Origin: Aristaeella lactis
Lineage (GTDB): Bacteria > Bacillota > Clostridia > Christensenellales > Aristaeellaceae
Assembly: GCF_018118585.1 (NCBI RefSeq)
Contig: NZ_CP069421.1
Span: 310,001-374,000 of the forward strand
DNA length: 64,000 nucleotides
Direction of reading: 5' to 3'
Position 1 is the first letter of the stretch, and each line of letters opens with the position of its first letter. Shown one piece after another: positions 32,561 through 41,290 of this stretch. Both the position numbers and the translations under genes were made by a program. The notes below the pieces were generated by a model that made no database searches, was not told the DNA's origin, and saw only the letters and a program-made list of their open reading frames with translations.

Positions 32561-33240
32561 GGAAGTATGAAGTAAGAGCTTTTTCTGGCTGCAGCCGGGT
32601 CAGATCTCTCCGCAACCTCAATCGGCGCACTGCTCGTTTGGAGCACTTCGCATTGCTTGTTTCGGTAAGGAAACGCACACGCACCGCGGACGGGATCCCC
32701 GTCCCGCGCACCGCGCGCGTCAGGACTCCACCTCATTTTCGCCTTTGGCGAATGACCCACCGGGTCACCACTCGGATCGTTCCCCACGCAGCCGTAAACG
32801 GCTTTGGTCGAGATGACAATTTTGGGTTTCCCTTTGGTCTGACTAATTGCGGTAAGGCCCCGGAGGAGATCCTTCGACGCGCTCATTTCATTCGCTTGCT
32901 CAGGATGACACGGGGCGAAGGAGATTGGTTCCCATGGCTGTTGTCATAATCTGAATCCGGGGAGATTCTTCGACGCGCTCATTTCATTCGCTTGCTCAGG
33001 ATGACACAGGGCGGAGGAGTCGGGTTCCCTTAATGCTGCTCCGTCTAAATCATGAAACGATTTGACTACCGATGCCAATTATAGTAAGGGATTCCTCCAC
33101 TCGCTGACGCTTGGTCGGAATGACACCGGGGATGCTTTTCCGTCCGGGCGATGATACGGGCTGGAGAAAGAATCATTCTGAATTCTGAATTCTGAATTCT
33201 GCATTGTCCATAGCTGCTCCTTATCGTGCTGAAACGGGCG
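32561..33240. repeat. Intergenic repeat island before rplI
   Basis: About 680 bp without a credible gene. It holds a long composite at 32598-32817 (CAGATCTCTCC ... GTCGAGATGACA, with small inverted repeats inside), two almost identical copies at 32866-32912 and 32959-33007 (GATCCTTCGACGCGCTCATT ... GCTCAGGATGACAC), a shorter copy at 33090-33127, and a tract of ATTCTGAATTCTGAATTCTG at 33174-33204. Open frames across it are low quality and unsupported by ribosome sites. Confidence 0.8.
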
Positions 33241-33246
33241 TTTTTC

Positions 33247-33275
33247 TTGATTTTTACACAAAAATGAGATAAAAT
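33247..33275 (+). promoter_or_regulatory. rplI-dnaB promoter
   Basis: TTGATT (33247-33252) and TAAAAT (33270-33275) with a 17 bp spacer, 30 bp before rplI. A GCAGGAGG site follows. Confidence 0.75.
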
Positions 33276-33304
33276 ATTCATAATTTGCAGGAGGTAGATT
33301 TACC

Positions 33305-33757
33305 ATGAAGGTTGTATTGCTGAAGGATGTCAAGAACGTCGGGAAAAGGGATGATATCCTGACGGTCAGCGACGGTTATGCCCGGAACTTCCTGTTCCCC
33401 CAGAAACTGGCCGCGGAGGCCACATCCGGAGCGCTGAAAGAGATCCAGCGCAAGCGCGCGGCTCAGGACGCCCGTGACGCGGAAATCCTGGCTGAAGCGA
33501 AGGCAAAGGCTGAATCCCTGAAGAACAAGGTGATTACGCTGGAAGTCAAGTGCGGAGACAAGGGCCGTCTTTACGGTTCCGTGACCAACGCCGAAGTGGC
33601 GGAAGCCCTGGAAAAGCAGCACGGCGTGAAGGTCGACAAGCGCAAGATCGACATCGGGGACGCGATCCGCGAAGTCGGTGTGCGGGAGATCTCCGTATGG
33701 CTCCATTCCGGAGTGACCACGCCCATGAAGCTGGATGTCCAGCCGATGAAGAAGTAA
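33305..33757 (+). CDS. rplI: 50S ribosomal protein L9
   Basis: A 150-residue protein of normal length. The N-terminal domain has [19 protein letters not shown] and [15 protein letters not shown]; the long central helix and the C-terminal domain ([15 protein letters not shown], then [16 protein letters not shown]-like) follow. L9 binds 23S rRNA at the base of the L1 stalk. It starts an operon with dnaB 29 bp later, a common Firmicutes order; the gdpP gene often found before rplI is not here, where a repeat island lies instead. Confidence 0.97.
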   Translation: MKVVLLKDVKNVGKRDDILTVSDGYARNFLFPQKLAAEATSGALKEIQRKRAAQDARDAEILAEAKAKAESLKNKVITLEVKCGDKGRLYGSVTNAEVAEALEKQHGVKVDKRKIDIGDAIREVGVREISVWLHSGVTTPMKLDVQPMKK

Positions 33758-33786
33758 AAAACTAAACCAGGGGATTATGACGGAAG

Positions 33787-35148
33787 ATGGATAACAGGGA
33801 AGAATCAGTTGGCCTGGTACTGCCCAACAGTACCGAGGCGGAGATCAGTGTCCTGGGCGCGATGCTGCAGGACAGCTCTGCTGTGCTCCGCGCCGCTGAA
33901 CAGCTGTCTCCGGATGACTTTTACCATCCGGAACACAAGGAGATCTTCCAGGTGATGGCGGATATGAACCGCCAGCACATGCCCATCGACCTGGTCACCC
34001 TGCAGGCGGAGCTTTCCCGCCGCGGCACGCTTGAGGGAATCGGCGGTAACCGTTACCTGCTGAAGATCCTTTCGGACGTGCCCACCGCGGCGAATGTTCG
34101 CGCCTATATCGAGATCGTCCAGGAAAAGAGCACCCTGCGGAAGATGATCGCGGCCTGCCGCACCATCACCAAGGACTGCTACAGCCAGGACAAGGAAGTC
34201 CAGGATATCCTGACGAACGCGGAAAAGTCCATTTTCGATATCGTGATGAACCGCCAGGGCGGGGAAGAACTCAAGCCCCTGAGCGAAGTGCTGGTCAACA
34301 CCTATTCCATCATTGAGGAACTGGCAAGGCAGAAGGGACAGATTGCCGGTGTGCCCACCGGGTTCATCGACCTGGACTCCATGCTGACCGGCCTGCATCC
34401 GGGCGAGCTGATCATCATCGGCGCCCGTCCTGCCATGGGTAAAACATCCTTCGCCATGAACATCGCGGAGCATGCAGCCCTGTGCAACAAGACAACTGCC
34501 GTGTTTACCCTGGAAATGCCGCGGGAACAGATCGCCATGCGTCTGCTGTGCTCGGATGCCCGGGTGGATATGCAGCGGGTCCGGAAGGGAACCCTGGAGG
34601 ATTCCGACTGGCTGCGGCTTGCCCAGTCCCTCGCGCCGCTTTCCGCGGCTCCCATGTATATCGATGATACATCCGCCCTTTCGCCGACGCAGCTGCGTTC
34701 CAGGTGCCGTCGGCTGATGATGGACCGGGGCCTGGATTTGGTTGTGGTTGACTACCTGGGCCTGATGAAGTCGGACGGAAAGGCCGAAAGCCGCCAGCTG
34801 GAAGTCAGTGAGATCAGCCGCCGGCTGAAAGCTATTGCCCTGGAACTGAAGATTCCGATTATCGCCTGTGCGCAGCTGAGCCGTGCCAACAAGGACCGTG
34901 TGGACAAGCGGCCCATGCTGAGCGACCTGCGTGATTCCGGCTCTATTGAACAGGACGCGGACGTTGTTATGTTCCTTCACCGGGAGGAATACTACAACAA
35001 GGAAACAGAGGATAAGAACATCGGTGAGGTCATCATCTCCAAGCAGCGCAGCGGTCCCCTGGGAACGGTAAAGCTTGCCTGGCTGAGTGAGTTCACCACC
35101 TTCGCAAACCTAGCGAAAGACCAGGGCGGGAGTGACGCGCCGTTCTGA
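33787..35148 (+). CDS. dnaB: Replicative DNA helicase DnaB
   Basis: A 453-residue hexameric helicase of normal length. The N-terminal domain has LPNSTEAEISVLGAMLQD; the RecA-like motor shows Walker A ARPAMGKTSFAMN (about residues 214-226), Walker B LDLVVVDYLGLM and the arginine-finger region RSGPLGTVKLAWL near the end. It unwinds DNA ahead of the fork and recruits primase. It ends in a hairpin that covers its own stop codon (35138-35166). Confidence 0.97.
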   Translation: MDNREESVGLVLPNSTEAEISVLGAMLQDSSAVLRAAEQLSPDDFYHPEHKEIFQVMADMNRQHMPIDLVTLQAELSRRGTLEGIGGNRYLLKILSDVPTAANVRAYIEIVQEKSTLRKMIAACRTITKDCYSQDKEVQDILTNAEKSIFDIVMNRQGGEELKPLSEVLVNTYSIIEELARQKGQIAGVPTGFIDLDSMLTGLHPGELIIIGARPAMGKTSFAMNIAEHAALCNKTTAVFTLEMPREQIAMRLLCSDARVDMQRVRKGTLEDSDWLRLAQSLAPLSAAPMYIDDTSALSPTQLRSRCRRLMMDRGLDLVVVDYLGLMKSDGKAESRQLEVSEISRRLKAIALELKIPIIACAQLSRANKDRVDKRPMLSDLRDSGSIEQDADVVMFLHREEYYNKETEDKNIGEVIISKQRSGPLGTVKLAWLSEFTTFANLAKDQGGSDAPF

Positions 35149-35297
35149 TCGGGATCAGAACGACGCGTAATGAACAATTAACAATGAACAATGAACAATG
35201 ATTTTGAGAACGAGTGCTTCAGTGGTCAGTGATCAGTGAAGAGTGACCAGTGAAGAGTGAAGAGTGAAGAGTTTAGAGCTTAGAGCTTAGAGATAGG
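35138..35297. repeat. Stop-codon hairpin of dnaB and two low-complexity direct-repeat tracts
   Basis: Hairpin CGTTCTGATC (35141-35150) / GATCAGAACG (35153-35162), extendable by three pairs, with the TGA stop in the left arm. Then AATGAACAATTAACAATGAA-type repeats (35169-35199), and a second tract of 8-10 bp units based on GTGATCAGTG, AGAGTGAAGA and TTAGAGC (35221-35292). They end at the yhaM ribosome site. Confidence 0.75.
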
Positions 35298-35301
35298 AGC
35301 A

Positions 35302-36264
35302 ATGATGGACCAGTACTCAGTATGCACGCTGCAGCGGGACATGCGGTTTGAAGGATTCCTGCTGATCCGCTCCGCCGAAAAGCGGAAAGACAGCAAAGGC
35401 AGCGACTATGTGGATATGAACCTGACGGACAGGACCGGCGAGATCAACTGCAAGATCTGGAACTGGGATCCGCTGGCGGAAACACCGGAAGCGGGACAGC
35501 CGATCAAGGTTCGCGGAACGATTCAGGAATATAACGGACGGCTTCAGCTGCGGGTGGAAAAATGGCGGCTGAGCACGGACGAGGATCCGGTGGACATGAA
35601 CGTGCTGGTGCCCTGTGCGCCGCGGAAGCCGGAGGATATGCTGGCAGATATCAACGAGACGGTCGAAAGCTTTAAAAGTGAGGACCTGAAGAAACTGACG
35701 CGCGGTATGCTGGGTATTGCCGGAGACCGGCTGAACTGGTTCCCGGCGGCACAGCGGATGCACCACGCGGAACGCAGCGGCCTGCTGCACCATACCACGG
35801 ATATGCTCCGCCTGGCCAAGGCGCTGCTGGAGATCTATCCCTGGCTGAACCGGGACCTGCTGCTGGCAGGCGTCATTATCCACGACCTGGGCAAGATCGA
35901 CGAAATGAAGAGCGACCAGACCGGCAACGTGACGGACTATACCCGGGACGGACAACTGCTGGGCCACCTGGTCCGGGGAATCACGAACCTGAACCGTGTG
36001 GCGGAGGAAACCGGCGTGACCGGCGAGTGCCTGATCCTGCTGGAACATATGCTGCTCAGCCATCACGGGGAAAGCGAATACGGCAGCCCCAAGCCGCCGA
36101 TGTTCGCGGAGGCGGAAGCGCTTCACTGGATCGACATGATGGACGCGCGGATGAACACCATGAAGACCGTTACGGACAAGACACCTCCGGGAGCCTTCAG
36201 TGAAAAGATCTTCAGCCTGGACCGGAGAGTGTATCATCCCCTGTACGAAGAAGAGAGTATTTAA
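35302..36264 (+). CDS. yhaM: 3'-5' exoribonuclease YhaM family protein (OB fold plus HD domain)
   Basis: A 320-residue protein. Residues about 12-100 are an OB-fold nucleic-acid binding domain (GSDYVDMNLTDRTGEINCKIW), and residues about 160-290 an HD phosphohydrolase domain with HHAERSGLLHHTTDMLRLA, IIHDLGKIDEM (the HD pair) and LLEHMLLSHHGESEYG. This is the layout of Firmicutes YhaM, a 3'-5' exoribonuclease for RNA and DNA ends. The start is one of two adjacent ATGs at 35302 and 35305, after a TAGGAG site. A direct-repeat tract begins at its stop. Confidence 0.92.
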   Translation: MMDQYSVCTLQRDMRFEGFLLIRSAEKRKDSKGSDYVDMNLTDRTGEINCKIWNWDPLAETPEAGQPIKVRGTIQEYNGRLQLRVEKWRLSTDEDPVDMNVLVPCAPRKPEDMLADINETVESFKSEDLKKLTRGMLGIAGDRLNWFPAAQRMHHAERSGLLHHTTDMLRLAKALLEIYPWLNRDLLLAGVIIHDLGKIDEMKSDQTGNVTDYTRDGQLLGHLVRGITNLNRVAEETGVTGECLILLEHMLLSHHGESEYGSPKPPMFAEAEALHWIDMMDARMNTMKTVTDKTPPGAFSEKIFSLDRRVYHPLYEEESI

Positions 36265-36406
36265 TTCAGAATTCAGAATTCAGAATTATTATTTGCCAAG
36301 CAGTCTTGTTGGAAGCAAAGCTGACAGATAAACGTTAGTATGAATGTGAGAGAGTGAACCGTGAAAAATGCCGAAAGAGTGTTTCGGCAGATGGAGGGAA
36401 AAGACC
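36262..36406. repeat. Direct-repeat tract and leader hairpin before the lipoprotein gene
   Basis: TTAATTCAGAATTCAGAATT-type repeats start at the yhaM stop (36262-36289). Then a perfect hairpin TGCCGAAA-GAGTG-TTTCGGCA (36369-36389) sits just before the GGAGGG ribosome site of the next gene. Nothing else is recognised in this gap. Confidence 0.65.
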
Positions 36407-37270
36407 ATGAAGAAACGGATTCTCTGTCTGGTACTGGTCCTGTGCGCCGCGATGGTTATGACGGCCTGCAAGCAGAAGGAAGTATATCCGACGGAACCGG
36501 CCGCCGCGTCCCAATCGCAGCAGCAGGGGACTGTTGAACAGCAGGACCCGCAGCAGATCTTCTCTGAAGGGGAGAAGAACGACGACGTTGACTGGGACAG
36601 CATAGACTATAATCCCGCGTCGGAAGAGGACGAAGATTATGAAGAGCTGATCGACAATTCCGCTTCTGCCGGAGACGTCATCACGCCGATCCCCGCTGTG
36701 AAGGGACAGTATGCCGGCGCGACACCCGTGATCATTGATCCCGTGGACGCACCGACAGCCACTCCGCTGCCGCCGCTGAACTTCACGTATGAGACGTACA
36801 CCGCGGAAAAGCTTCGCCTGTCCTTTAAGGGACCGTCCTACTGGATCCCGGATGATTCCTCCGCGGATACCTATACCCTGACCAACCCGGATACCAGCAT
36901 GGACTACGAGGCGCAGCTGTCCATCCACCTGGAACCGGTGGACAAAAACCTGAGCAAGGACGAACTGAAGAAGGAACTCATCAACCGGCTGACCAAGCTG
37001 GGCGGTGAAGGCTTCTCCAAGTTCGAGCGCTCCAATACCGCGGGCCGCAAGTTCATGAATGCTGACGGTGTCTATGCCAACTACACCGCGACGATCCAGA
37101 AGGACAGGCAGACCATCAAGGTTGCCGGCCGGATGATCATCGCCTGTGTGAACAAGACGCTGTATATCCTTCATGTGACTTATCCCCGCGGATACGCCAA
37201 GCCCTATATTGAGGATGACAGCAGCGTTTACAACACGTTCCGTCATTCGGTGAAGACGATCAGCAACTGA
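36407..37270 (+). CDS. Lipoprotein with acidic linker and C-terminal globular domain
   Basis: A 287-residue exported lipoprotein: signal MKKRILCLVLVLCAAMVMTAC with lipobox MTAC (Cys21). Residues about 25-130 are Gln/Glu/Asp-rich and then Pro/Thr-rich, as in a linker. Residues about 135-285 form an alpha/beta domain (LRLSFKGPSYWIPDD ... TLYILHVTYPRGYAKPY) similar in outline to PsbP/MOG1-like or DUF-type domains that are seen in Gram-positive lipoproteins; the match is loose. The ATG at 36407 has GGAGGG upstream. It precedes the SdrD-B protein on the same strand. Role unknown. Confidence 0.75.
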   Translation: MKKRILCLVLVLCAAMVMTACKQKEVYPTEPAAASQSQQQGTVEQQDPQQIFSEGEKNDDVDWDSIDYNPASEEDEDYEELIDNSASAGDVITPIPAVKGQYAGATPVIIDPVDAPTATPLPPLNFTYETYTAEKLRLSFKGPSYWIPDDSSADTYTLTNPDTSMDYEAQLSIHLEPVDKNLSKDELKKELINRLTKLGGEGFSKFERSNTAGRKFMNADGVYANYTATIQKDRQTIKVAGRMIIACVNKTLYILHVTYPRGYAKPYIEDDSSVYNTFRHSVKTISN

Positions 37271-37310
37271 CCGCCGCACCTGGTTCCAAACTGATTCATC
37301 TACATTTCCA

Positions 37311-37350
37311 GCCGCAGAGCGCTTCCGCCTGGCGGAGAGCGCGCTGCGGC
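37311..37350 (+). terminator. Large GC-rich hairpin between lipoprotein and SdrD-B genes
   Basis: GCCGCAG ... CTGCGGC outer arms with inner AGCGC/GCGCG and TCCGCC/GGCGGA pairing, 37311-37350. There is no T run, so it may be a terminator, a 3' stabiliser or a leader structure 20 bp before the TTG start of the next gene. Confidence 0.55.
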
Positions 37351-37369
37351 ATACTTTCGGGAGGCTGTT

Positions 37370-40300
37370 TTGAAGAAATTAAAGGCAAGCCGTCTGGCTG
37401 CTCTGATGCTTATACTGGTTCTGCTGTGCGGACTCACGGCCGCTGCCCGCGCGGATGTGGCTACCCTGGGCATTTACTTCTGCGGGAAAAGGGTCGCGGA
37501 GGACGGCACTGAAACGATCGTCCGGCTGGACGGCAAGTTCAGCGTGACGCAGAACGGAGAAGAGGTCGGTACGATCCAGGCAGGGAAGGAAACGATCACC
37601 CTGCCGGGCACCGAACGTGTACGGATCGCTCCGCTGCCGGAGACTGTTTCACCGGACTGGGACCTGACCAAGGCGTACTGCGAGGTTTATCCTGAAGCGG
37701 GCGGAACGACCACGGTTTCCGTGGTTGTGGACCTGCTGCAGGAGGGAACCAGCGCGCCTGCACCCACGGCTGAACCTGCCGCGGTATCCGTACAGGATGA
37801 AGACGATACCGAAGAAGGATACGCGGAAGACGAAGACGGGGAAGAGACCGGTGCGGAAACCGGGGACGAGGAAGAGGAGTCCTACGCGGCTGTTCCTTCC
37901 GGCCCTGTGACTACGCCGACCCTGCCGCCTTTTGACGCGTCTGTGCTGGCTCCGACTCCGGAACCTGAATGGCACGCGCTTTCCGCCGGAAACGGAAGCA
38001 TCAGCGTTTATGCCTATCATGACCAGAACAGCAACGGCCTTGCGGGCGATAAAGAAAAACCTGTATCCGGCGTAACCGTGTGCCTGCTGACCGAAAGCGG
38101 AGAAGCTGTGACTGCCGTGACCACAGACGGAAACGGTCTTGCGCAGTTCGCGGGCCTGCCCCAGGGCAATTATCGGATCAAGGCGATGCTGCCGACGGGC
38201 TGGGCCTTCAGCAAGAAGGGTTCCGGCGAACCCTATGCCAGCCTGTTTGCTTTTACCGTGGACAGCGAGGCGGTCAGTGATGCCTTTACAGTCAACGACG
38301 GTGAGATCGCCACTCCCGGCATCGGCCTGAGCAAGCTGCTGCACGTCAGCGGTACCTGCTGGTTTGAATCCTCCAAAGTGGACGGCCTGTTTGACAAGGA
38401 CGAGCCCGGCCTGGGCGGCGTCCGCATTGAGCTGAAGGGCGAGAAGAACGGCTTGGTCTATGAAACCATGTCCGATGAGAACGGTAACTTCTATATTGAC
38501 CGGGTGCAGCCTGCTGCCTATAAGCTGGTGGTGCATGCCCCGGACGGCATGATGTTCACCCGCGCTCCCAGCAAGAACGGCCGGAAGACCGTTATTTCCA
38601 AGGACGGAGCCGTGACCGGCGCCCGCCGTCTGGACCTGAACGACAATGAGAGCAAAGAGAAGCAGTATGTGGGCTTTACCTGGGCAGGCCAGGTGACCGG
38701 TATCTGCTTCCAGGATGCCAACTATAACGGTATTTATGACGAAGGCGACCTGCCGATGCCCGGTGTGAAGATCACCGCCATCAAGCAGGCCAAGGATGAG
38801 GAATGCGCCGTGACGTATTCCGCCGAGGACGGCACCTACACGCTGCCCTGCCTGCGCGGAAATACCTATAAGATGCGCGCGGTCCTGCCGGATGACGGCA
38901 GCGACTTTACCTGCACCGTCAGCGATCCGCTGGGCAACCATTTCAAGGCAAGGCCCGGCCGGAGGGAAAACTTCTGGAACGACTTCGTTCTGGCCAATTC
39001 CGAAACCCGCGTGATGAACGTCGGCGCCATCTATCCTGCCAGCGTGGTGGGCTATGTATACATGGACAATGACTTCTCCGGCACCCGGGACAAAAAGGAA
39101 AAGACCGTTTCCGGCTACCTGGTGAAGCTGCTGGACGAAGCAGGCAACACGGTGGCTACAGACAAGACCAGCGTGAAGGGTAAATATGAACTGACTGAAG
39201 TTCCGCCCGGAAAATACTCCCTGAGCGTGACAGCCCTGAAGGATTATGCCTTTACCCGCCTGGGCGAAGGAAACGTCATCCTGAATAAGACCCTGGGTGA
39301 GGGATACTCCGAGACATTCTCCCTGGGACTGGGCGAAAACAAGACCGGCATGGATATCGGTATGATCCGGCCCGGCACCGTCAGGGGTTCCGTCTTTGCG
39401 GACCGGAACGACAACGGTATCCGGGATGACGGGGAAAACGGCCTGACTGGAGTTACGGTCCGCCTGATGGGCGAGGAGGGCGAAGCCTTCAGCGCCGAGA
39501 TCGGCGAGGACGGCAATTACCTGTTTGATGCGGTGATGCCCGGTACCTATACACTGGAATACACCCTGCCGGATAACGCGGTATTCGCCCGGAACACGAG
39601 CGGCGGAAACACCATCAGCGGTGAGAAGACCGGCAGCAGCGCTCCCTTTGAAATGAAATCCGGTATCGAGGTGGACGGCCCCGTCTGCGGCGCGCTGACC
39701 CTCGGACGGATCGAGGGTATCGCCTGGATGGACCACAACGGTGACGGTATCCGCACCGAAGATGAGGAAGAAGCAGAAGGCATGACCGTGACGCTGACTC
39801 CCTCCCGCGACGTGCTGGAAGAGATTACCGTGACCACCGGCGCGGACGGCACTTTCGCCCTGGAAGCGCTCCGTCCGGATGATTACACCCTGACCGTTTC
39901 CTGCCCGACCAACTATGTGATGAGCCGTACGGATAACCTGAAGCTCCCGCTGACTGCCGGCAAGACGGAACAGTCTGTACAGCTGCCTGTGGCCATGGGT
40001 GCCGAATGGACAAGCCAGGAGGTCGGCACGGTGATCCCTGCCGGCGTGAGCGGACAGCTCTGGCTGGATGAAAACAACAACGGCCTGTTTGACACCGGTG
40101 AGCAGACGCCTGCCGGATACGAAGTGGTTGTGACCGATGACCGGACCGGACGCGTATTCGATACGCTCTATACGGACGAAAGCGGCCGCTTTGCCACCGC
40201 CGGCATGATCCCCGGCAAATTCACCCTGTCCTTCGCCATGGATGAAAACACCATCGCCCCGAAGGACGGCAGCAGCGACTTCACCGAACAGAACGGCAAA

Positions 40301-41137
40301 CTGGTTCTCCCGGGCATTGAGCTGGGCGAGGATGAGGATAAGGCCGGACTGCTTCTGGGTATTGTGCGCTATACCGCCATCGGCGGCAATGTGTGGATCG
40401 ACCGCGGAAACAGCGTGGAGACCCTGGGCGGAACCCAGGTCAGCCTGAAGGATGACAGCGGTACTGTGCTGCGTACCATTACCACCGGTGAGAACGGCGC
40501 GTTCAGGTTTGACAAGCTGATGCCCGGTACCTACCAGCTGGATGCTGTGGTGCCGGAAGGCTGCGTGATCATTGAGCCCGGTGACCGCCGGCTGAACGGT
40601 GACCAGGTTTCCGTGATGACGGATACCGTGAACCGGGAAGGCAGCTCGGATCCGATCAACCTGAAGATGGCGCAGGACCAGCTGAAAATGAATATCGGCT
40701 GCGTGCTGCCCGGACGGATGGGCGACTTCTGCTGGCTGGATTCTGACGGAGACGGCCTGCAGGGCATGGATGAACCCGGCATCCCGGGCGTGAAGATCAC
40801 CCTGATGCGGGACGGAAACGTTGTGGCGGAAACCGTTACTGACCAGTATGGCTTCTACCGCTTCAACGACCTGTATCCTGCGGTTTATACCCTTACCGTG
40901 ACCCCGCCCGGACAGGTGAAGCCCACGAAGCAGCGGAGTGATATCCGCCTGATCGCTTCCGTGCTGGAGGAAACCAACGAGGCGGTCTGCGAATCCATCG
41001 AGATCCAGGTGGAAAGCGACAAGGCGAACTACAACGCGGACCTGGGCTTTGTATGCCGCAGGGCCGGAGAACTTCCTCCCGGAATCGGCGAGGGCAAGAA
41101 GCAGAAGTGGACTGACAGCTCCAACTCTGAGGACTGA
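37370..41137 (+). CDS. Giant secreted SdrD-B/Cna-B repeat protein
   Basis: A 1255-residue exported protein. The start is TTG at 37370 with CGGGAGG five bases upstream. The signal peptide ends near ARADV (residue 29). A non-repeat N-terminal domain (about 30-125) and an acidic Pro/Glu linker (130-200) precede nine SdrD-B-like domains of about 100 residues each (about 209 to 1230). Each opens like GxVWxDxNxNGxxDxGExxxxGVxVxL, a calcium-binding loop, and closes like GxYxFxxLxPGxYxL. There is no LPXTG motif or C-terminal helix; the tail is PPGIGEGKKQKWTDSSNSED. It may be released or held by other wall proteins. Confidence 0.88.
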   Translation: MKKLKASRLAALMLILVLLCGLTAAARADVATLGIYFCGKRVAEDGTETIVRLDGKFSVTQNGEEVGTIQAGKETITLPGTERVRIAPLPETVSPDWDLTKAYCEVYPEAGGTTTVSVVVDLLQEGTSAPAPTAEPAAVSVQDEDDTEEGYAEDEDGEETGAETGDEEEESYAAVPSGPVTTPTLPPFDASVLAPTPEPEWHALSAGNGSISVYAYHDQNSNGLAGDKEKPVSGVTVCLLTESGEAVTAVTTDGNGLAQFAGLPQGNYRIKAMLPTGWAFSKKGSGEPYASLFAFTVDSEAVSDAFTVNDGEIATPGIGLSKLLHVSGTCWFESSKVDGLFDKDEPGLGGVRIELKGEKNGLVYETMSDENGNFYIDRVQPAAYKLVVHAPDGMMFTRAPSKNGRKTVISKDGAVTGARRLDLNDNESKEKQYVGFTWAGQVTGICFQDANYNGIYDEGDLPMPGVKITAIKQAKDEECAVTYSAEDGTYTLPCLRGNTYKMRAVLPDDGSDFTCTVSDPLGNHFKARPGRRENFWNDFVLANSETRVMNVGAIYPASVVGYVYMDNDFSGTRDKKEKTVSGYLVKLLDEAGNTVATDKTSVKGKYELTEVPPGKYSLSVTALKDYAFTRLGEGNVILNKTLGEGYSETFSLGLGENKTGMDIGMIRPGTVRGSVFADRNDNGIRDDGENGLTGVTVRLMGEEGEAFSAEIGEDGNYLFDAVMPGTYTLEYTLPDNAVFARNTSGGNTISGEKTGSSAPFEMKSGIEVDGPVCGALTLGRIEGIAWMDHNGDGIRTEDEEEAEGMTVTLTPSRDVLEEITVTTGADGTFALEALRPDDYTLTVSCPTNYVMSRTDNLKLPLTAGKTEQSVQLPVAMGAEWTSQEVGTVIPAGVSGQLWLDENNNGLFDTGEQTPAGYEVVVTDDRTGRVFDTLYTDESGRFATAGMIPGKFTLSFAMDENTIAPKDGSSDFTEQNGKLVLPGIELGEDEDKAGLLLGIVRYTAIGGNVWIDRGNSVETLGGTQVSLKDDSGTVLRTITTGENGAFRFDKLMPGTYQLDAVVPEGCVIIEPGDRRLNGDQVSVMTDTVNREGSSDPINLKMAQDQLKMNIGCVLPGRMGDFCWLDSDGDGLQGMDEPGIPGVKITLMRDGNVVAETVTDQYGFYRFNDLYPAVYTLTVTPPGQVKPTKQRSDIRLIASVLEETNEAVCESIEIQVESDKANYNADLGFVCRRAGELPPGIGEGKKQKWTDSSNSED

Positions 41138-41151
41138 TAAACAAGATACAG

Positions 41152-41178
41152 GCGGCCGCCCTGCGGGACGGCCGCTTT
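41152..41178 (+). terminator. Terminator of the SdrD-B gene
   Basis: GCGGCCGCCC / GGACGGCCGC hairpin (one mismatch) followed by TTTTG, 15 bp after the stop. Confidence 0.85.
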
Positions 41179-41290
41179 TGTATGGAGATGAAAGAAAAAG
41201 CTTGCGCAAAAGTTACGAAAGTATTAAAATAATTATGATATGCCGCAATAAAAAACGGCATTCAACCAAGATTTCCGAGGTGGTTTTTGG

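Noticed and set aside
32561-33240. Small genes inside the repeat island before rplI
   Set aside because: The open frames are translations of GATGACA-family repeats, show no ribosome sites and have stop codons at repeat borders.
37649-41209. A 1186-codon open frame antisense to the SdrD-B gene
   Set aside because: The product is low-complexity, His/Gln/Val-rich and lacks domains; the opposite strand has a signal peptide and nine clear SdrD-B units.
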